64,000 nucleotides of DNA from assembly GCF_020023735.2 (NCBI RefSeq), contig NZ_CP076444.2, positions 883,501-947,500 of the forward strand. Direction: 5' to 3'. The DNA comes from Mycoavidus sp. HKI (GTDB lineage Bacteria > Pseudomonadota > Gammaproteobacteria > Burkholderiales > Burkholderiaceae). The stretch's first letter is position 1. Each line of letters begins with the position of its first letter. The notes below the pieces were generated by a model, which saw nothing but the letters and a program-made list of their open reading frames with translations, did no database searches and was not told the DNA's origin. Made by a program: the position numbers and the translations under genes. Positions 22,035 to 33,000 of the stretch are shown here, one piece after another.

Positions 22035-22037
22035 AAA

Positions 22038-22555
22038 ATGGATAGGTGCCAGATAAATAAAATGCCAGATGTAGAGGCACGTGGTGAATTAGTTGCATTG
22101 GCGCAAGCGATGCACCGCTTGCCGCACAACGCTCCCTTTGGTCATCTGAAGCATTAGCGCGGTTGGAGCTAGAGTTCAAAAGCGTTGAGGATTGGGCCAG
22201 ATCATTTGCGTCGGAGGCGTGTAAGAACTTTATTACGCGTTTCAAAAAATTTGAAGTAAAAGCACGTTTTGAATTAGTTGCTCTGGCGCAAGCAATGCTA
22301 GACGGTAAAGTAACTTTTTTTGAAGGCTCGAAACATATGCTTGCGCTCAAGGAGCAGATAAGCGATCTTGTTGATGATGACCCCGATTTTCTTACGTTCG
22401 CGGTTATTTTGTCTCTTGCTGAGAAAGGCTCTTTTCAGTCAACTGAAGCATCAATGCATCCCCATTCGAAATTTAAAAGCGCTGAAGAGTGGGCTAAATC
22501 ATTCGCGCCAAAAGCCTGTGAAAATCTTATTGTACGTTTCAAAAAGATAATCTGA
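22038..22555 (+). pseudogene. Fused duplicate immunity genes (DUF2489-like), first copy broken
   Basis: An ATG at 22038, 3 bases after the toxin remnant, opens MDRCQINKMPDVEARGELVALAQAM..., which stops at 22154-22156 after an internal deletion and frame change. The frame that continues (SSEALARLELEFKSVEDWARSFASEACKNFITRFKKF) then runs into a second copy of the same protein (ARFELVALAQAMLDGKVTFFEG ... AEEWAKSFAPKACENLIVRFKKI) ending at 22555. The second unit could be translated from 22163 as a 130-residue protein. The LVALAQAM...FFEG pattern resembles the DUF2489-type family seen beside polymorphic toxins; this is a moderate-confidence recollection. Confidence 0.5.
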
Positions 22556-22643
22556 GCAGGGCCTGCAGCAGATTGCTACCTTTGTACACGGACTCCGCTG
22601 GGCGCGCGAAAATCAGGCCCTTTGAGTTGTGTATAAGGACATG
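22556..22643 (+). mobile_element. Right arm: 3-prime end of an IS4/IS50-type element
   Basis: Encodes QGLQQIATFVHGLRWARENQAL followed by a stop and the terminal repeat ending GTATAAGGACATG. It is the counterpart of WQGLQQVTAFAQGLRWARQNQIF in the complete copy. It abuts the immunity pseudogene directly, with the rest of the IS lost. Confidence 0.85.
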
Positions 22644-22652
22644 CGCTAAAGC
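22644..22652. repeat. Right 9-bp target site duplication (CGCTAAAGC)
   Basis: A perfect direct repeat of 11604-11612, immediately outside the right terminal repeat. Confidence 0.9.
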
Positions 22653-22809
22653 CTCATTATTTCATACTGATTGATGATCTTCATGAGCTGGGAAAATCAA
22701 ACTGCTCATCAGCGCTTCTTTTGCCTCCAATCTGGAAGCAGATTGAAGGTATAATAAGCGATTGTCTGCCTTGCGGCGTGCAGCACACGCCATTCTACGC
22801 ATCTGCTAC

Positions 22810-25800
22810 ATGACCCATTTCTCATATTTCCCCGGCGCTTTAGCGCTTTCCAATTTCCGTTGCACGCAGTTGCTACAAATGCTGCAGGCCGTAGATCCTA
22901 ATATTGTGAGTGTGCGCGCGCGCTATTTGCATTTGGTGCATAGCACTGCGCCGCTGACCTCTGATGAGTCAGCACGGATCGAGGCGCTGCTGCATTATGG
23001 TGAACTAGGGCGTGACGAAGATCCCCAAAAAGGTGAGGATTTCTTAGTCATCCCGCGTTTGGGCACAGTCTCACCGTGGGCCAGCAAAGCCACTGAAATT
23101 GCCCGTCATTGCGGCTTACAAACCGTGCACCGTATTGAGCGTGGCATTGAATATCGGGTGCTGCTTAAAGCCGGTAGCTTATGGTTTGGCGGCAACCAGA
23201 CCTTATCAGAGAAAACGCGCGCGGCGATTGCGGATGTGTTGCATGATCGGATGACCCAGACCGTGGTGGCCAGCCGCGCTGACGCGCAGCACTTGTTCGA
23301 TGAATTACCCGCACAACCCTTACAGAGCATTGATCTTGGCCAAGGCCGGCAAGCCCTTGAAGAGGCTAATCTAGCTCTGGGCCTAGCCCTAACGGCGGAT
23401 GAAATTGATTATCTGATGGCCGCTTTTGGGCAATTGGGTCGCAATCCAACCGATGTTGAATTAATGATGTTCGCGCAAGCGAATAGTGAGCATTGCCGGC
23501 ATAAAATTTTTAATGCCCGCTGGACGATTGATGGTGAGCCACAGGATCATTCCCTATTTGAGATGATCAAAAATACGCATGCCTTACACCCGCAAGGCAC
23601 GATTGTCGCGTATTCGGATAATGCGGCAGTGATGGCAGGCGCTCAGGCACAACGTTGGTTTGCCCAAGGCGAGTCGCAGTGCTATCAACACAGTGAAGGG
23701 TTGGTGCATACCTTGATGAAGGTTGAAACGCACAATCATCCAACGGCAATTTCGCCATTTCAGGGCGCGGCAACCGGTGCTGGCGGTGAGATTCGAGATG
23801 AAGGCGCAACCGGCCGTGGGGCTCGACCTAAAGCTGGGCTGGCGGGTTTTTCTGTATCTAATCTCCATTTGCCCGGCGCCGTAGCGGCTTGGGAAAACAC
23901 CCGCGATGGGGCGCCACCTAGCACCGGCAACGCTACCGATACACCTATGCCTTATGGTCGCCCCTCACAAATTGCTGCGCCATTACAAATTATGATCGAC
24001 GGCCCGCTTGGCGCGGCTGCTTTCAATAACGAATTTGGCCGACCCAACTTGGGCGGTTATTTCCGCGTGTACGAGCAAAAGGTTGCGCAACGCATGCGTG
24101 GCTACCATAAGCCGATTATGATTGCGGGCGGAATCGGCAGTATTGCTGATGAACTCACGCATAAAATTGATTTCCCAGCAGAGACCTTGTTGGTGCAAAT
24201 TGGCGGACCCGGAATGCGGATCGGCATGGGGGGCGGGGCGGCGAGTTCAATGGCAACCGGCGCGAACACCGCCGAGCTTGATTTTGATTCAGTCCAGCGT
24301 GGTAACCCCGAGATGCAACGCCGTGCGCAAGAAGTGATTAACGCGTGCTGGCAGTTGGGCGCAGATAATCCCATTCTGAGTATTCATGATGTGGGCGCAG
24401 GCGGTTTATCGAATGCCTTGCCCGAGTTAGTAGAAGGGGCAAAAAAAGGCGCGCGTTTTGAACTCAACGCGGTGCCGCTAGAAGAAAGTGGCCTATCGCC
24501 TCGTGAAATATGGAGTAATGAGGCGCAAGAGCGTTACGTCCTCGCGATCTCACCCGCTGCGCTTAAAGCCTTTGAAGCCATGTGCCTACGCGAACGCTGC
24601 CCGTTTGCAGTCGTTGGCATAGCCACCGACGAACAGCATTTGCAACTGGTCGACGTCAATCGGCCAGCGCCGGCAGCCCAGCCAGTTGATTTGCCACTCG
24701 ACGTCTTGTTTGGCAAAGCGCCACAGATGCAGCGCCAAGTGAGCCGTACGCAACCGCTATTGGAGCCGCTCGAATTAACCGGACTGGTGCTAGCGGAGAT
24801 TGCTGTGGCGGTTCTTAAGCATCCGAGCGTAGCGAGTAAATCATTTTTAATTACGATTGGCGACCGCACGGTTGGCGGTTTATCGGTGCGTGATCAAATG
24901 GTCGGTCCATGGCAAGTGCCGGTCGCCGACTGCGCGATTACAGCGCTAGACTACGCCGGCTACCGGGGCGAAGCGATGACCATGGCAGAGCGTGCGCCGC
25001 TCGCGGTCATCAATGCGCCTGCCTCTGGCCGGATTGCGTTAGGCGAAGCGATTACGAATCTTGCTGCCGCACCGATTGCCGCCTTGACTGAGGTTAAGCT
25101 CTCAGCCAACTGGATGGCCGCCTGTGGCAGCCCTGGCGAAGATGCGGCGCTCTACGATACGGTGCGCGCCATTGGCCTTGAACTGTGTCCAGCGCTGGGT
25201 ATCAGCATTCCGGTCGGCAAAGATTCATTATCGATGCGCACCCAATGGCAAGACAATGGAATTGATAAAGAAGTGACTTCCCCGGTTTCGCTGATTATTT
25301 CTGCGTTTGCACCGGTGACAGATATACGTCATCACCTGACCCCTCAATTGCGCCGCACCGAAGAAAAAGATGACACGATATTGATCGCTATCGATCTGGG
25401 GCGGGCGCGTCACCGGCTGGGTGCCAGCATCCTAGCGCAGGTTACGCAGCAAGTCGGCGATACCACGCCGGACCTGGATGATCCGCAAGATGTGCAGCGT
25501 TTTTTTACCGCCATCCAGCAGCTGAATGCGCAACGCAAATTACTGGCCTATCATGACCGTTCGGATGGTGGCTTCTTTACCACTGTCTGCGAAATGGCCT
25601 TTGCGGGCCATATCGGCGTATCGCTGAATATCGATATGCTGATGTTGGAAGCGGCCCATGAATCCGATTATGGCGACGCCAAAAATTGGGCGCAGCAAAT
25701 CACCGGCCGGCGCGAAGAGCAAACCCTGCGGGCGCTCTTTACGGAAGAACTCGGCGCGGTGATCCAAGTGCGCGCGCAAGATCGCGATGCGGTTTTTGCT

Positions 25801-26862
25801 CTTTTGCGCGAACACGAACTGGCTGCATGTAGTCATGTGATTGGCAAACCCAATGCAGAAGACACGATTGAGATTTGGCGCGATACCAAAAAAATATTTA
25901 GTGCATCACGAGCCGAGTTGCAGCGCGCGTGGAGCGAGCCGAGCTGGCGCATCGCGCGTTTGCGTGATAATCCGCTGTGCGCAGATAGCGAGTACGATGC
26001 ATTGCTTACGACTGATGATCCCGGTTTGTCGACACAGCTGAGTTTTAATCCTAGCGACGACATTGCTGCACCATTTATTGCAACCGGCGTGCGGCCGCGA
26101 GTGGCCATTTTGCGGGAGCAGGGCGTGAATTCGCATCTCGAAATGGCCTACGCTTTTGATCGCGCCGGCTTTGCTGCGCATGATGTTCATATGAGCGATT
26201 TGCTGGCTGGCCGGGCGACGCTAGCCGAGTTCACTGGGCTAGTGGCCTGTGGTGGTTTTTCTTATGGTGATGTGTTGGGGGCGGGCGAAGGCTGGGCCAA
26301 AACCATCCAATTCAATACCGCACTGGCGGCAATGTTTGCTGAGTTCTTTACGCGCGGCGATACCTTTGCGCTTGGCGTATGCAATGGCTGTCAAATGATG
26401 AGTGCGCTGGCGGAGATGATTCCTGGCGCACACGCCTGGCCTAAATTCACCCGTAATAAATCGGAGCAATTTGAAGCGCGGCTATCGCTGGTTGAAGTTC
26501 AGCCCTCGCCATCTTTATTTTTTGCAGGCATGGCGGGTTCGCGCCTGCCGGTTGCAGTGGCGCATGGCGAAGGCTATGCTGATTTCTCGCAGCAAGGTAA
26601 CATGGATGAAATTAATCATCACTTAACCGCACTCCGTTATATTGATCACGACGGTGCGCCAACTGAGCGTTACCCGTTCAATCCAAATGGCTCACCCGCC
26701 GGCCTGACTGGCGTGACGACACCCGATGGCCGTTTTACTGTATTAATGCCCCATCCAGAGCGGGTATTTAGGACGGTGCAAATGAGCTGGCATCCTGACC
26801 ATTGGGCGGAAGAGAGTCCATGGCTTAGGATTTTCCGTAACGCGCGGCGCTGGCTTGGGTAA
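22810..26862 (+). CDS. purL: Phosphoribosylformylglycinamidine synthase
   Basis: Large single-chain enzyme that converts FGAR to FGAM in purine synthesis, using glutamine. The start at 22810 ([14 protein letters not shown]) gives 1350 residues, typical of the proteobacterial PurL; the frame is open to 22762. The FGAM synthase core carries [18 protein letters not shown] and [28 protein letters not shown]. The glutaminase domain has its nucleophile Cys in [10 protein letters not shown] near residue 1188 and the His/Glu pair in [10 protein letters not shown] near 1315. The composite transposon ends about 160 bases upstream. Confidence 0.96.
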   Translation: MTHFSYFPGALALSNFRCTQLLQMLQAVDPNIVSVRARYLHLVHSTAPLTSDESARIEALLHYGELGRDEDPQKGEDFLVIPRLGTVSPWASKATEIARHCGLQTVHRIERGIEYRVLLKAGSLWFGGNQTLSEKTRAAIADVLHDRMTQTVVASRADAQHLFDELPAQPLQSIDLGQGRQALEEANLALGLALTADEIDYLMAAFGQLGRNPTDVELMMFAQANSEHCRHKIFNARWTIDGEPQDHSLFEMIKNTHALHPQGTIVAYSDNAAVMAGAQAQRWFAQGESQCYQHSEGLVHTLMKVETHNHPTAISPFQGAATGAGGEIRDEGATGRGARPKAGLAGFSVSNLHLPGAVAAWENTRDGAPPSTGNATDTPMPYGRPSQIAAPLQIMIDGPLGAAAFNNEFGRPNLGGYFRVYEQKVAQRMRGYHKPIMIAGGIGSIADELTHKIDFPAETLLVQIGGPGMRIGMGGGAASSMATGANTAELDFDSVQRGNPEMQRRAQEVINACWQLGADNPILSIHDVGAGGLSNALPELVEGAKKGARFELNAVPLEESGLSPREIWSNEAQERYVLAISPAALKAFEAMCLRERCPFAVVGIATDEQHLQLVDVNRPAPAAQPVDLPLDVLFGKAPQMQRQVSRTQPLLEPLELTGLVLAEIAVAVLKHPSVASKSFLITIGDRTVGGLSVRDQMVGPWQVPVADCAITALDYAGYRGEAMTMAERAPLAVINAPASGRIALGEAITNLAAAPIAALTEVKLSANWMAACGSPGEDAALYDTVRAIGLELCPALGISIPVGKDSLSMRTQWQDNGIDKEVTSPVSLIISAFAPVTDIRHHLTPQLRRTEEKDDTILIAIDLGRARHRLGASILAQVTQQVGDTTPDLDDPQDVQRFFTAIQQLNAQRKLLAYHDRSDGGFFTTVCEMAFAGHIGVSLNIDMLMLEAAHESDYGDAKNWAQQITGRREEQTLRALFTEELGAVIQVRAQDRDAVFALLREHELAACSHVIGKPNAEDTIEIWRDTKKIFSASRAELQRAWSEPSWRIARLRDNPLCADSEYDALLTTDDPGLSTQLSFNPSDDIAAPFIATGVRPRVAILREQGVNSHLEMAYAFDRAGFAAHDVHMSDLLAGRATLAEFTGLVACGGFSYGDVLGAGEGWAKTIQFNTALAAMFAEFFTRGDTFALGVCNGCQMMSALAEMIPGAHAWPKFTRNKSEQFEARLSLVEVQPSPSLFFAGMAGSRLPVAVAHGEGYADFSQQGNMDEINHHLTALRYIDHDGAPTERYPFNPNGSPAGLTGVTTPDGRFTVLMPHPERVFRTVQMSWHPDHWAEESPWLRIFRNARRWLG

Positions 26863-26896
26863 AGCGAACTACGCAAAGGGTGGGAAAAATAGCGCT

Positions 26897-27304
26897 ATGG
26901 ACCCCAAAGATACGCTCAAAAAATCTGCTCAAGAATGGCGCCAGCAGCTCTCTGATATAGCCTATAAAGTGACGCAGCAAGCGGCCACTGAACCGGCTTT
27001 CAGCGGCGCTTACTGGGATCACTGGCAAGCTGGCGTATATCAATGTGTGTGCTGCGGTACACCACTTTTTGAGTCGGCGGCCAAATTTGATGCGGCGTGT
27101 GGCTGGCCAAGTTTTGATCGGCCGGTGGCCAGTGAGACAATTGAAGAGAAGACGGACCATTCTCACCAAATGACACGAGTTGAAGTTCGCTGCCAGAAAT
27201 GCGCAGCCCACCTCGGGCATGTATTTACCGATGGTCCAACTCAAACCGGGCAACGCTACTGTATTAACTCAGCTGCGTTACAATTCGACCCTAAACCTGA
27301 ATAG
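26897..27304 (+). CDS. msrB: Peptide-methionine (R)-S-oxide reductase
   Basis: Repairs oxidised methionine (R epimer) in proteins. Two CxxC pairs (CVCC, CQKC) bind zinc, ACGWPSF is the family signature, and the catalytic Cys is in RYCINSAAL. The frame is open from 26855, overlapping the purL end, but the ATG at 26897 ([10 protein letters not shown]) gives a normal 135-residue protein. Confidence 0.92.
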   Translation: MDPKDTLKKSAQEWRQQLSDIAYKVTQQAATEPAFSGAYWDHWQAGVYQCVCCGTPLFESAAKFDAACGWPSFDRPVASETIEEKTDHSHQMTRVEVRCQKCAAHLGHVFTDGPTQTGQRYCINSAALQFDPKPE

Positions 27305-27348
27305 CTTAAGACTTAAACCGGCAATTAATTGACTCTATAGACATATCA

Positions 27349-27879
27349 ATGAAATTCTTATTCGATCTCTTTCCCGTTGCCCTTTTTTTTGTTGCTTTCA
27401 AAGTGTGGGGCATTTTTGTAGCAACGGCGGTGACAATCGTTGCAACCCTTGCGCAGATCGCCTGGGTTGCCTTCCGCCATCGTAAGGTAGAGCCTGCTTT
27501 ATGGGTCAGCCTAGGGGTGATTGTTGTGCTCGGCGGCTCGACCCTTTTGTTGCGTGATGAAATGTTTATCAAATGGAAACCCACCGTCCTGTACTGGGTA
27601 TTTGCATTGACCCTGCTCATTTCGCGATTTGCTTTTGATAAAAACTTAATGCAAGCGATGCTGGGCAAAAAAATCGTACTGCCGCAGCGCGCTTGGAGCG
27701 CCTTGAATTCGGCTTGGGCTGGTTTTTTTGTGGTCTTAGGCTGCTTAAATTTGGCTATTGCCTATCAGTTCTCAACCGATACTTGGGTCAACTTCAAGCT
27801 GTTCGGTGGTACTGCCTTGATGTTTATTTTTATCATTATCCAAAGTATTTGGTTAACCCGATATTTAAAGAGTGAGTAA
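27349..27879 (+). CDS. ispZ: Inner membrane septation protein, YciB/IspZ family
   Basis: A polytopic inner membrane protein of 176 residues with about five hydrophobic helices. It begins [19 protein letters not shown] and contains [11 protein letters not shown] and NFKLFG, hallmarks of the YciB family. The family is linked to septation and envelope synthesis, but its biochemical role is not settled. Its stop lies 3 bases before bolA, so the two are likely co-transcribed. Confidence 0.92.
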   Translation: MKFLFDLFPVALFFVAFKVWGIFVATAVTIVATLAQIAWVAFRHRKVEPALWVSLGVIVVLGGSTLLLRDEMFIKWKPTVLYWVFALTLLISRFAFDKNLMQAMLGKKIVLPQRAWSALNSAWAGFFVVLGCLNLAIAYQFSTDTWVNFKLFGGTALMFIFIIIQSIWLTRYLKSE

Positions 27880-27882
27880 TCT

Positions 27883-28194
27883 ATGTCTGTTTGGTCTGAT
27901 AATCCGCTTGCAGTGATTGAAACGCGGCTGCGCGATGCGCTGGCGCCGCTCTATCTAACTGTAGACGATGACGGTGCGCAGCATGTAGGTCATGCCGGCG
28001 CAAAATCTGGCGGGCATTTTAGCGTAACCGTGGTGTCCACGAGCTTTGCTGGCAAAACTCGGGTAGCGCGTCATCGCTTGATTTATGATGCGCTGGACGA
28101 TGCTATGCAAGGCGCGATTCACGCACTTGCCATCGCTGCCTATACGCCAGAAGAATTTGATGCGCTCTCTAGCAAAACTCAGGCTATTTCGTAG
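27883..28194 (+). CDS. bolA: BolA family protein
   Basis: A 103-residue BolA-like protein. The family partners monothiol glutaredoxins and may bind Fe-S clusters or act as a regulator. The key helix and strand region is SGGHFSVTVVSTSFAGKTRVARHRLIYDAL. In Burkholderia a peptidyl-prolyl isomerase gene normally follows; here the core block ends at a tRNA and decayed DNA begins. Confidence 0.9.
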   Translation: MSVWSDNPLAVIETRLRDALAPLYLTVDDDGAQHVGHAGAKSGGHFSVTVVSTSFAGKTRVARHRLIYDALDDAMQGAIHALAIAAYTPEEFDALSSKTQAIS

Positions 28195-28230
28195 TAGAAT
28201 TGCAGCCTTTGTTGCATTGACAATCAAAAA

Positions 28231-28309
<79 letters not shown>

Positions 28310-28449
28310 TTTGGGATTGCAACATGCGTAATTCGATTCTAGGTCTTACCTGACAAGGGGCTTCGTGCGGAAGCTCTGCGCACCCAGCTATCCAACTCCC
28401 CATAGCCAATAAAACGATCAAAATTTACTTCTTCCTCTTTATTCTTATC

Positions 28450-29306
28450 AATTTTTAAGTAACAAAAAACGCCCTTCGAACGTGCGGCAAACGGATTAAG
28501 AAATTTCTGGTATTTTTTGTTGGGCAGCAACCTAGTAGGGGCCGGTACGTTGTCCCTCATACTCGACGTATAACTCGCTGTCGAACAAACCCCAAAGCAG
28601 CAATACCCATTCGCCGGCAAGGTCAGGTTCTACCTCGTAAGTCCATACCTTCGACCGAGACGCGGGCATCGACGCCGCTCCGGTTCACGGGCAAAGCGGC
28701 AGAATTGCTCCCAGGCACACATTTCGCGGATGCCCTCCTTGGGTAAGTTAGCCAGCCAGTCCTCGATGCGTGAATGCGGTTCTGAATGGTGATCTTGCCG
28801 GTTATAACGTAGCAGATAGCGCATCAGCCATTCGTTGGCCTGTTTTTCAGTTTATGGCTTGTGGAAGTGATATGGCGTCTCATGCGCCTCCTTGACGGTC
28901 CGAAAGGGCCGCTCAACCTTTCCCTTAGATCGGGCCGTCACGCGCTCACCATCTTTGTTGGCCGGAATATGCGCTTTCCATTCAATTTCTAACGCTTGCA
29001 TCACGTTCTAAAAAACACTGCTTTTGGCAACCTGGCCATTGTCAAGACCGCGATCACTTCGCAATAACGTTGCAGCTCTGACTCTGGCAGTACACGCGGT
29101 TTGCCGTGGTCAATACGGTATGTTGCGCGGGGCTTTAGAAAGTCCTTTAGGGCACGGTACACTGCACTGATCGAGATACCATAAAGTTCAGTTGTGGCTG
29201 ATATTTGTGCAGATCGCTCAGGGCTTTTATACGGTAAGCGATCCAGCCGCTGCCGCAAACGCAACAGCGCATCTGGCGGAATCTGCTTACGCCACCCGGC
29301 TGACAT
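28450..29306 (-). pseudogene. Decayed Mu-like DDE transposase
   Basis: Minus-strand pieces in several frames: an N-terminal HTH part (29306-29001; PPDALLRLRQRLDRLPYKSPERSAQISATTELYGIS), then IEWKAHIPANKDG...ARSKGKVERPFRTVKEAHE (about 28990-28870), HSRIEDWLANLPKEGIREMCAWEQFCRFAREPE (28790-28680) and YEVEPDLAGEWVLLLWGLFD (about 28640-28580). The central catalytic segment between the first two pieces is deleted and there are several frameshifts. The order matches Mu-type transposases with a C-terminal beta-barrel domain. Confidence 0.7.
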
Positions 29307-29775
29307 GACTCTTATCCTTATCGAGATAGTTGTACAACGTTGATTTGGAAATACCCGTCATTTGGCAAATTTCATCGATAGTGTGATGGCGTATCGTGAT
29401 ACAGCTTGAGCGCCAGCGCTCGTTTTACAGGATCAAGGCGTTTCGGCCTATCACCCATACGGCCACGTGCGCGCGCTGCTCCCATACCCGCTTGTGTGCG
29501 TTCTCGGACGAGATTGCTCTCGAACTCAGCAAGCGCGCAGAATAGATGAAATATCAGTTTTCCACCGCTCGATGTGGTATCAATATTCTCCTGCAAGCTG
29601 CGTAATCGAGCCTTTGCGGTTTCGAGATCTTCCACCAGTTGAATCAAATTCTTCGGCGATCGGCCAAGCCGGTCCAAGCGCCAGATAACAACCGTATCAC
29701 CGGCGCGTAGCGCATTCATAAGCGCAGTCAGCCCAGTACGCTCCACCTTGGCTCAGTTCACGTAAATCCAAATTA
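29287..29775 (-). pseudogene. Decayed serine recombinase (Pin/Tn3 resolvase type)
   Basis: GDTVVIWRLDRLGRSPKNLIQLVEDL, IDTTSSGGKLIFHLFCALAEFE and RERTQAGMGAARARGR are hallmarks of small serine recombinases. The N-terminal part with the catalytic serine is deleted down to a stub, and a frameshift near 29380 separates the C-terminal HTH (HTIDEICQMTGISKSTLYNYL). It lies just upstream of the Mu-like transposase on the same strand, probably once one element. Confidence 0.8.
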
Positions 29776-30067
29776 TCAGACGTGCCCATATCTTTATTTT
29801 TCAGATCGTGAAATATTCTGAAGTGAAAAGAGAGGGCATGGCTCACAAAAATATCAGCCATGCTTTGCCAAAATTAGACCTTTTCCCCTACAATTCAATC
29901 CAATTGTCTATGTGGACGATAGGGTCTTTGAGAGGAATGCGCAAAATAGGCGGCGTACTCCCTATTTTTAGGCTCGACCTATTGTTAAAAATCTTAAGAA
30001 ATTGGACTTTTCTACACTGCTCGTTCACTGAGCCGAACAGGGGTTAGAAAATACCCGTATAAGGAAC

Positions 30068-33000
30068 ATGATGTTACCTGTCAGTAGCATGTTTTCGAGA
30101 TCCGATCCTGTTGCACGGGGGCAGCTTGCTGCCCAAACACCTCAACAGATGTTTGAGCAAGTTCAGCGCTATAAAGAAGCAGCAGATTGGTATAAAAGAG
30201 AGGATCAAGCCGTTGAGGCAGAAAAACACTATAAAGTAGCCCAAGAATTAGTTGAAGAAGTGATGAAAACAACTTCTATCGATTTTCAAACGAGCAAAGT
30301 GTTTGAGTCAATTTATTCGGAATACAGTGGGTTATTAAAGGCGCTAGGACGGACATCAGAAGCTGCCATATTAGACCAAAAGAAACGGACTCTTTTTGAG
30401 CGGGATAAGGCCAGTGGCGCTTCTTCGAGAAAGCGGGAGGTCGAGCGTGGGTCAAGTAGCGAACACTTAAATAAAAAAAACTATGCGGCTATACTCGAAC
30501 TTCGATCTGCGCAAAGGGTGCCGGATACAGTTTTATCTAGCGGTCTCAACTCTGCCTCAATATCTTTACAGCATCCAGTTGCCTCGTCTGCAGAGGGAAA
30601 AAGCGCGCAGGTAGACTATCTGTTTGAAAAAGCGCTGTCAACACTGGGATCGTTAGAGGTGTCCAATAAACCCAGCCTTTTTCTGGTGTATGCCCACGAC
30701 AATCCCGATCACGGAGAGGCTAAGGCTTCTACGTCTAAAGATTTAATCAAACAGTTATCTAAAATCCAAGTCATCCTGTATTCCGATCAAGCGCCGATGG
30801 CGCAACCGTATTCAAGCTCTAGAGAAGAGTTACAAGAGGACGCTCGATTAGAAAATATCTTAAGCAATCAGCTCTGTTTGTTGCCTACTCAGTTAAAAAA
30901 AGGAGTGAAACCGGTCGACAAGGTCGTCGTGTGTTGCTCTGCAGTATTAGGAAGCTACCTAAAATGGTCGGACTATAAAGAATTTCATCAAAAACTTCAA
31001 ACGGCCTATCTCGAAGATCGAAAAGCCTATCTCGAAGACGATGAACAAGCGAGTGCTGTGGCCATACGTCAGGTGGTCAGAAAATTTTCGCAAGCGCCTG
31101 CCTATAAGGCCGGGTTCCATCATGTGTTGACAGAAATGGCTTTTTTGGAAATTCGAGCAGAGGAGCGGGGGGAGGATAAGCACGGCATTATTCCGGTTTC
31201 CTTAACTCCAGATAGCTATGCGCAATGCTTGGGGCGTTTTATTACATCGACCACCGTGCGCATGGAGGATATGCTCCGATTTGACAGGAATAGCAAAGCA
31301 GAACAGGACGTGCATGCGCATCAAAAAAGTCAGCACATCGTCCTTTTTAAGCTCATCGATCGGCTTTTAGCGAGCAGCGATGAGGCCAAAACGTTTCTGA
31401 GCACGTTTTGGAAGGCGTACACCGAATTTGTTTCTGAGCCTTTAACGCCGGGCGGGCTTGAGTTTACGAGGTTAGTAGACGCTATCTTCGATGACATACG
31501 GACAGCGCTGCATAGCCAACTTGCCCGGGATCTCCCCCAAATGCGCATGCTGCACACGGAGATACAAAAAAAACTGCTGACATCCAACCTCTCCTTAATA
31601 GATCTGCGCAAAGCGCTGTACCAGCATTATCAATTATCCAATCTCTCGATTCAGCGGGTATCAGGCGATAAAGCATCGCTAGATGACTGCTATATCAATC
31701 TGGCGATCGTTGAAAGCCAGGCGCAACGGGAAAAAGATAAAAAAGAGCTGGAAAAGCAAGCCGCAACTTTTGAGCGCCTACCGAGCAGTGAACGGCTTGA
31801 GGCAACCAATCCAAATAAATTGATTGAATTAGAGAAGCTTTTTGAGACACAGAAATTACGAAACGGCTCAGAAGGCGTACCCAAACGGATTCTAATTCAG
31901 GGACGAGCGGGGATAGGCAAGACCACGTTATGTAAAAAGCTGGTATACGAATATCATGAGAATGGGCTTTGGCAGGATCGGTTTGAAAGCGTGTTGTGGG
32001 TACCATTACGACAACTCAAGACGCGCGCCCCAAAATGCTTAGAAGACTTGCTCTGTAATCAGTATTTTGTGGGTTATGAAAGTAGCCAAGCGCAGGCGCT
32101 ATCGAAAGTTTTGCACGCGCATCAAGGCAAAACGCTTTTTATTCTAGATGGTTTAGATGAGGTAGCTAGTGAACTGCGTGGAGAAAATCAGTTAGGAACC
32201 TTTCTCAGAGTATTACTTGCGAAGGAACATGTTGTCATTACTTCCCGACCTACCGGAGTCAATGTAAACGAACTTAATAAACTTGATTTAGAATTAGAAA
32301 CGGTCGGGTTTAGTCAAGCCAATGTGCAGGCTTATATTCAAAAGTTTGCGCCTGAATTTCAGCAAACAGCTATTAAGCGGTTTATAAAAGAAATGCCGTT
32401 GATTCAGGGTTTGGTGAATATCCCAATTCAATTAGATGCGCTCTGTTATAGCTGGGATAAGCTACCCAAAGGGCAAGAAGTGACGATGGCGATGTTATAT
32501 CAGGCCATAATAGATAAATTATGGCGTAAAGACAGTATACGCTTAGAGAAAAAAGAAGAGGGTCAGTTATTAGAACCTCATGAGATCGAAGATTTGTCAG
32601 AGTTTGAGCTAGAAGAAGTGATGGCGGCTGAGATCAATTATCTAAGCTACTTAGCATTTAAAGGCCTAGAGGCAGAGAAAATAGAATTTAGCCGACAGGA
32701 ATTAAGTCAGCGTAAAAACGAATTGAATAAGATATCTTTTACAAGAAAAAAATTACCCCTCAATTTCACCACGAATCTGAAAAAAACCTCCTATTTACAT
32801 ACAGCTGATGCATCGCGCCCTGAATCCGAGCGCCACTATCACTTTTTGCATTTAACGTTTCAGGAATTTTTTGCGGCTAAATTTTTGGTGCAGCGTCTAC
32901 AAGCGGAGGCAAAATTAGAAGGGACGCCTATTTTAGAAAAAGTGAATGCTACCGGCTTAGGGGCAGTGCCAAACCAAGAGGGATTTGAAGCATTTATCGC

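Larger units (their letters stand above)
11613..22643. mobile_element. Tn5-like composite transposon carrying a CDI-like toxin/immunity island
   Basis: The outermost 78 bases at each end (11613-11690 and 22566-22643) are inverted copies of one another with two mismatches that I can count. Both encode the last codons of an IS4/IS50-type transposase (QQIATFVHGLRWAR...), so both outer ends are the same (3-prime) IS end facing outwards. This is the geometry of Tn5 or Tn10, not of one split IS. A perfect 9-bp direct repeat flanks the unit. The transposase genes in both arms are destroyed, so movement would need transposase in trans; the complete copy at 44663-46076 has nearly identical ends. The cargo is the haemagglutinin-like gene and toxin/immunity modules. 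The element sits between divergent core genes pgi and purL. Confidence 0.87.

Noticed and set aside
11604..22652. Explanation as one IS split by a later insertion of the toxin locus
   Set aside because: Both outer ends are the transposase 3-prime end in inverted orientation; a single split IS would show one 3-prime and one 5-prime end.
29808..30047. 79-residue open frame upstream of the NACHT gene
   Set aside because: No ribosome site, no recognisable motif, and composition as expected by chance in leader DNA.
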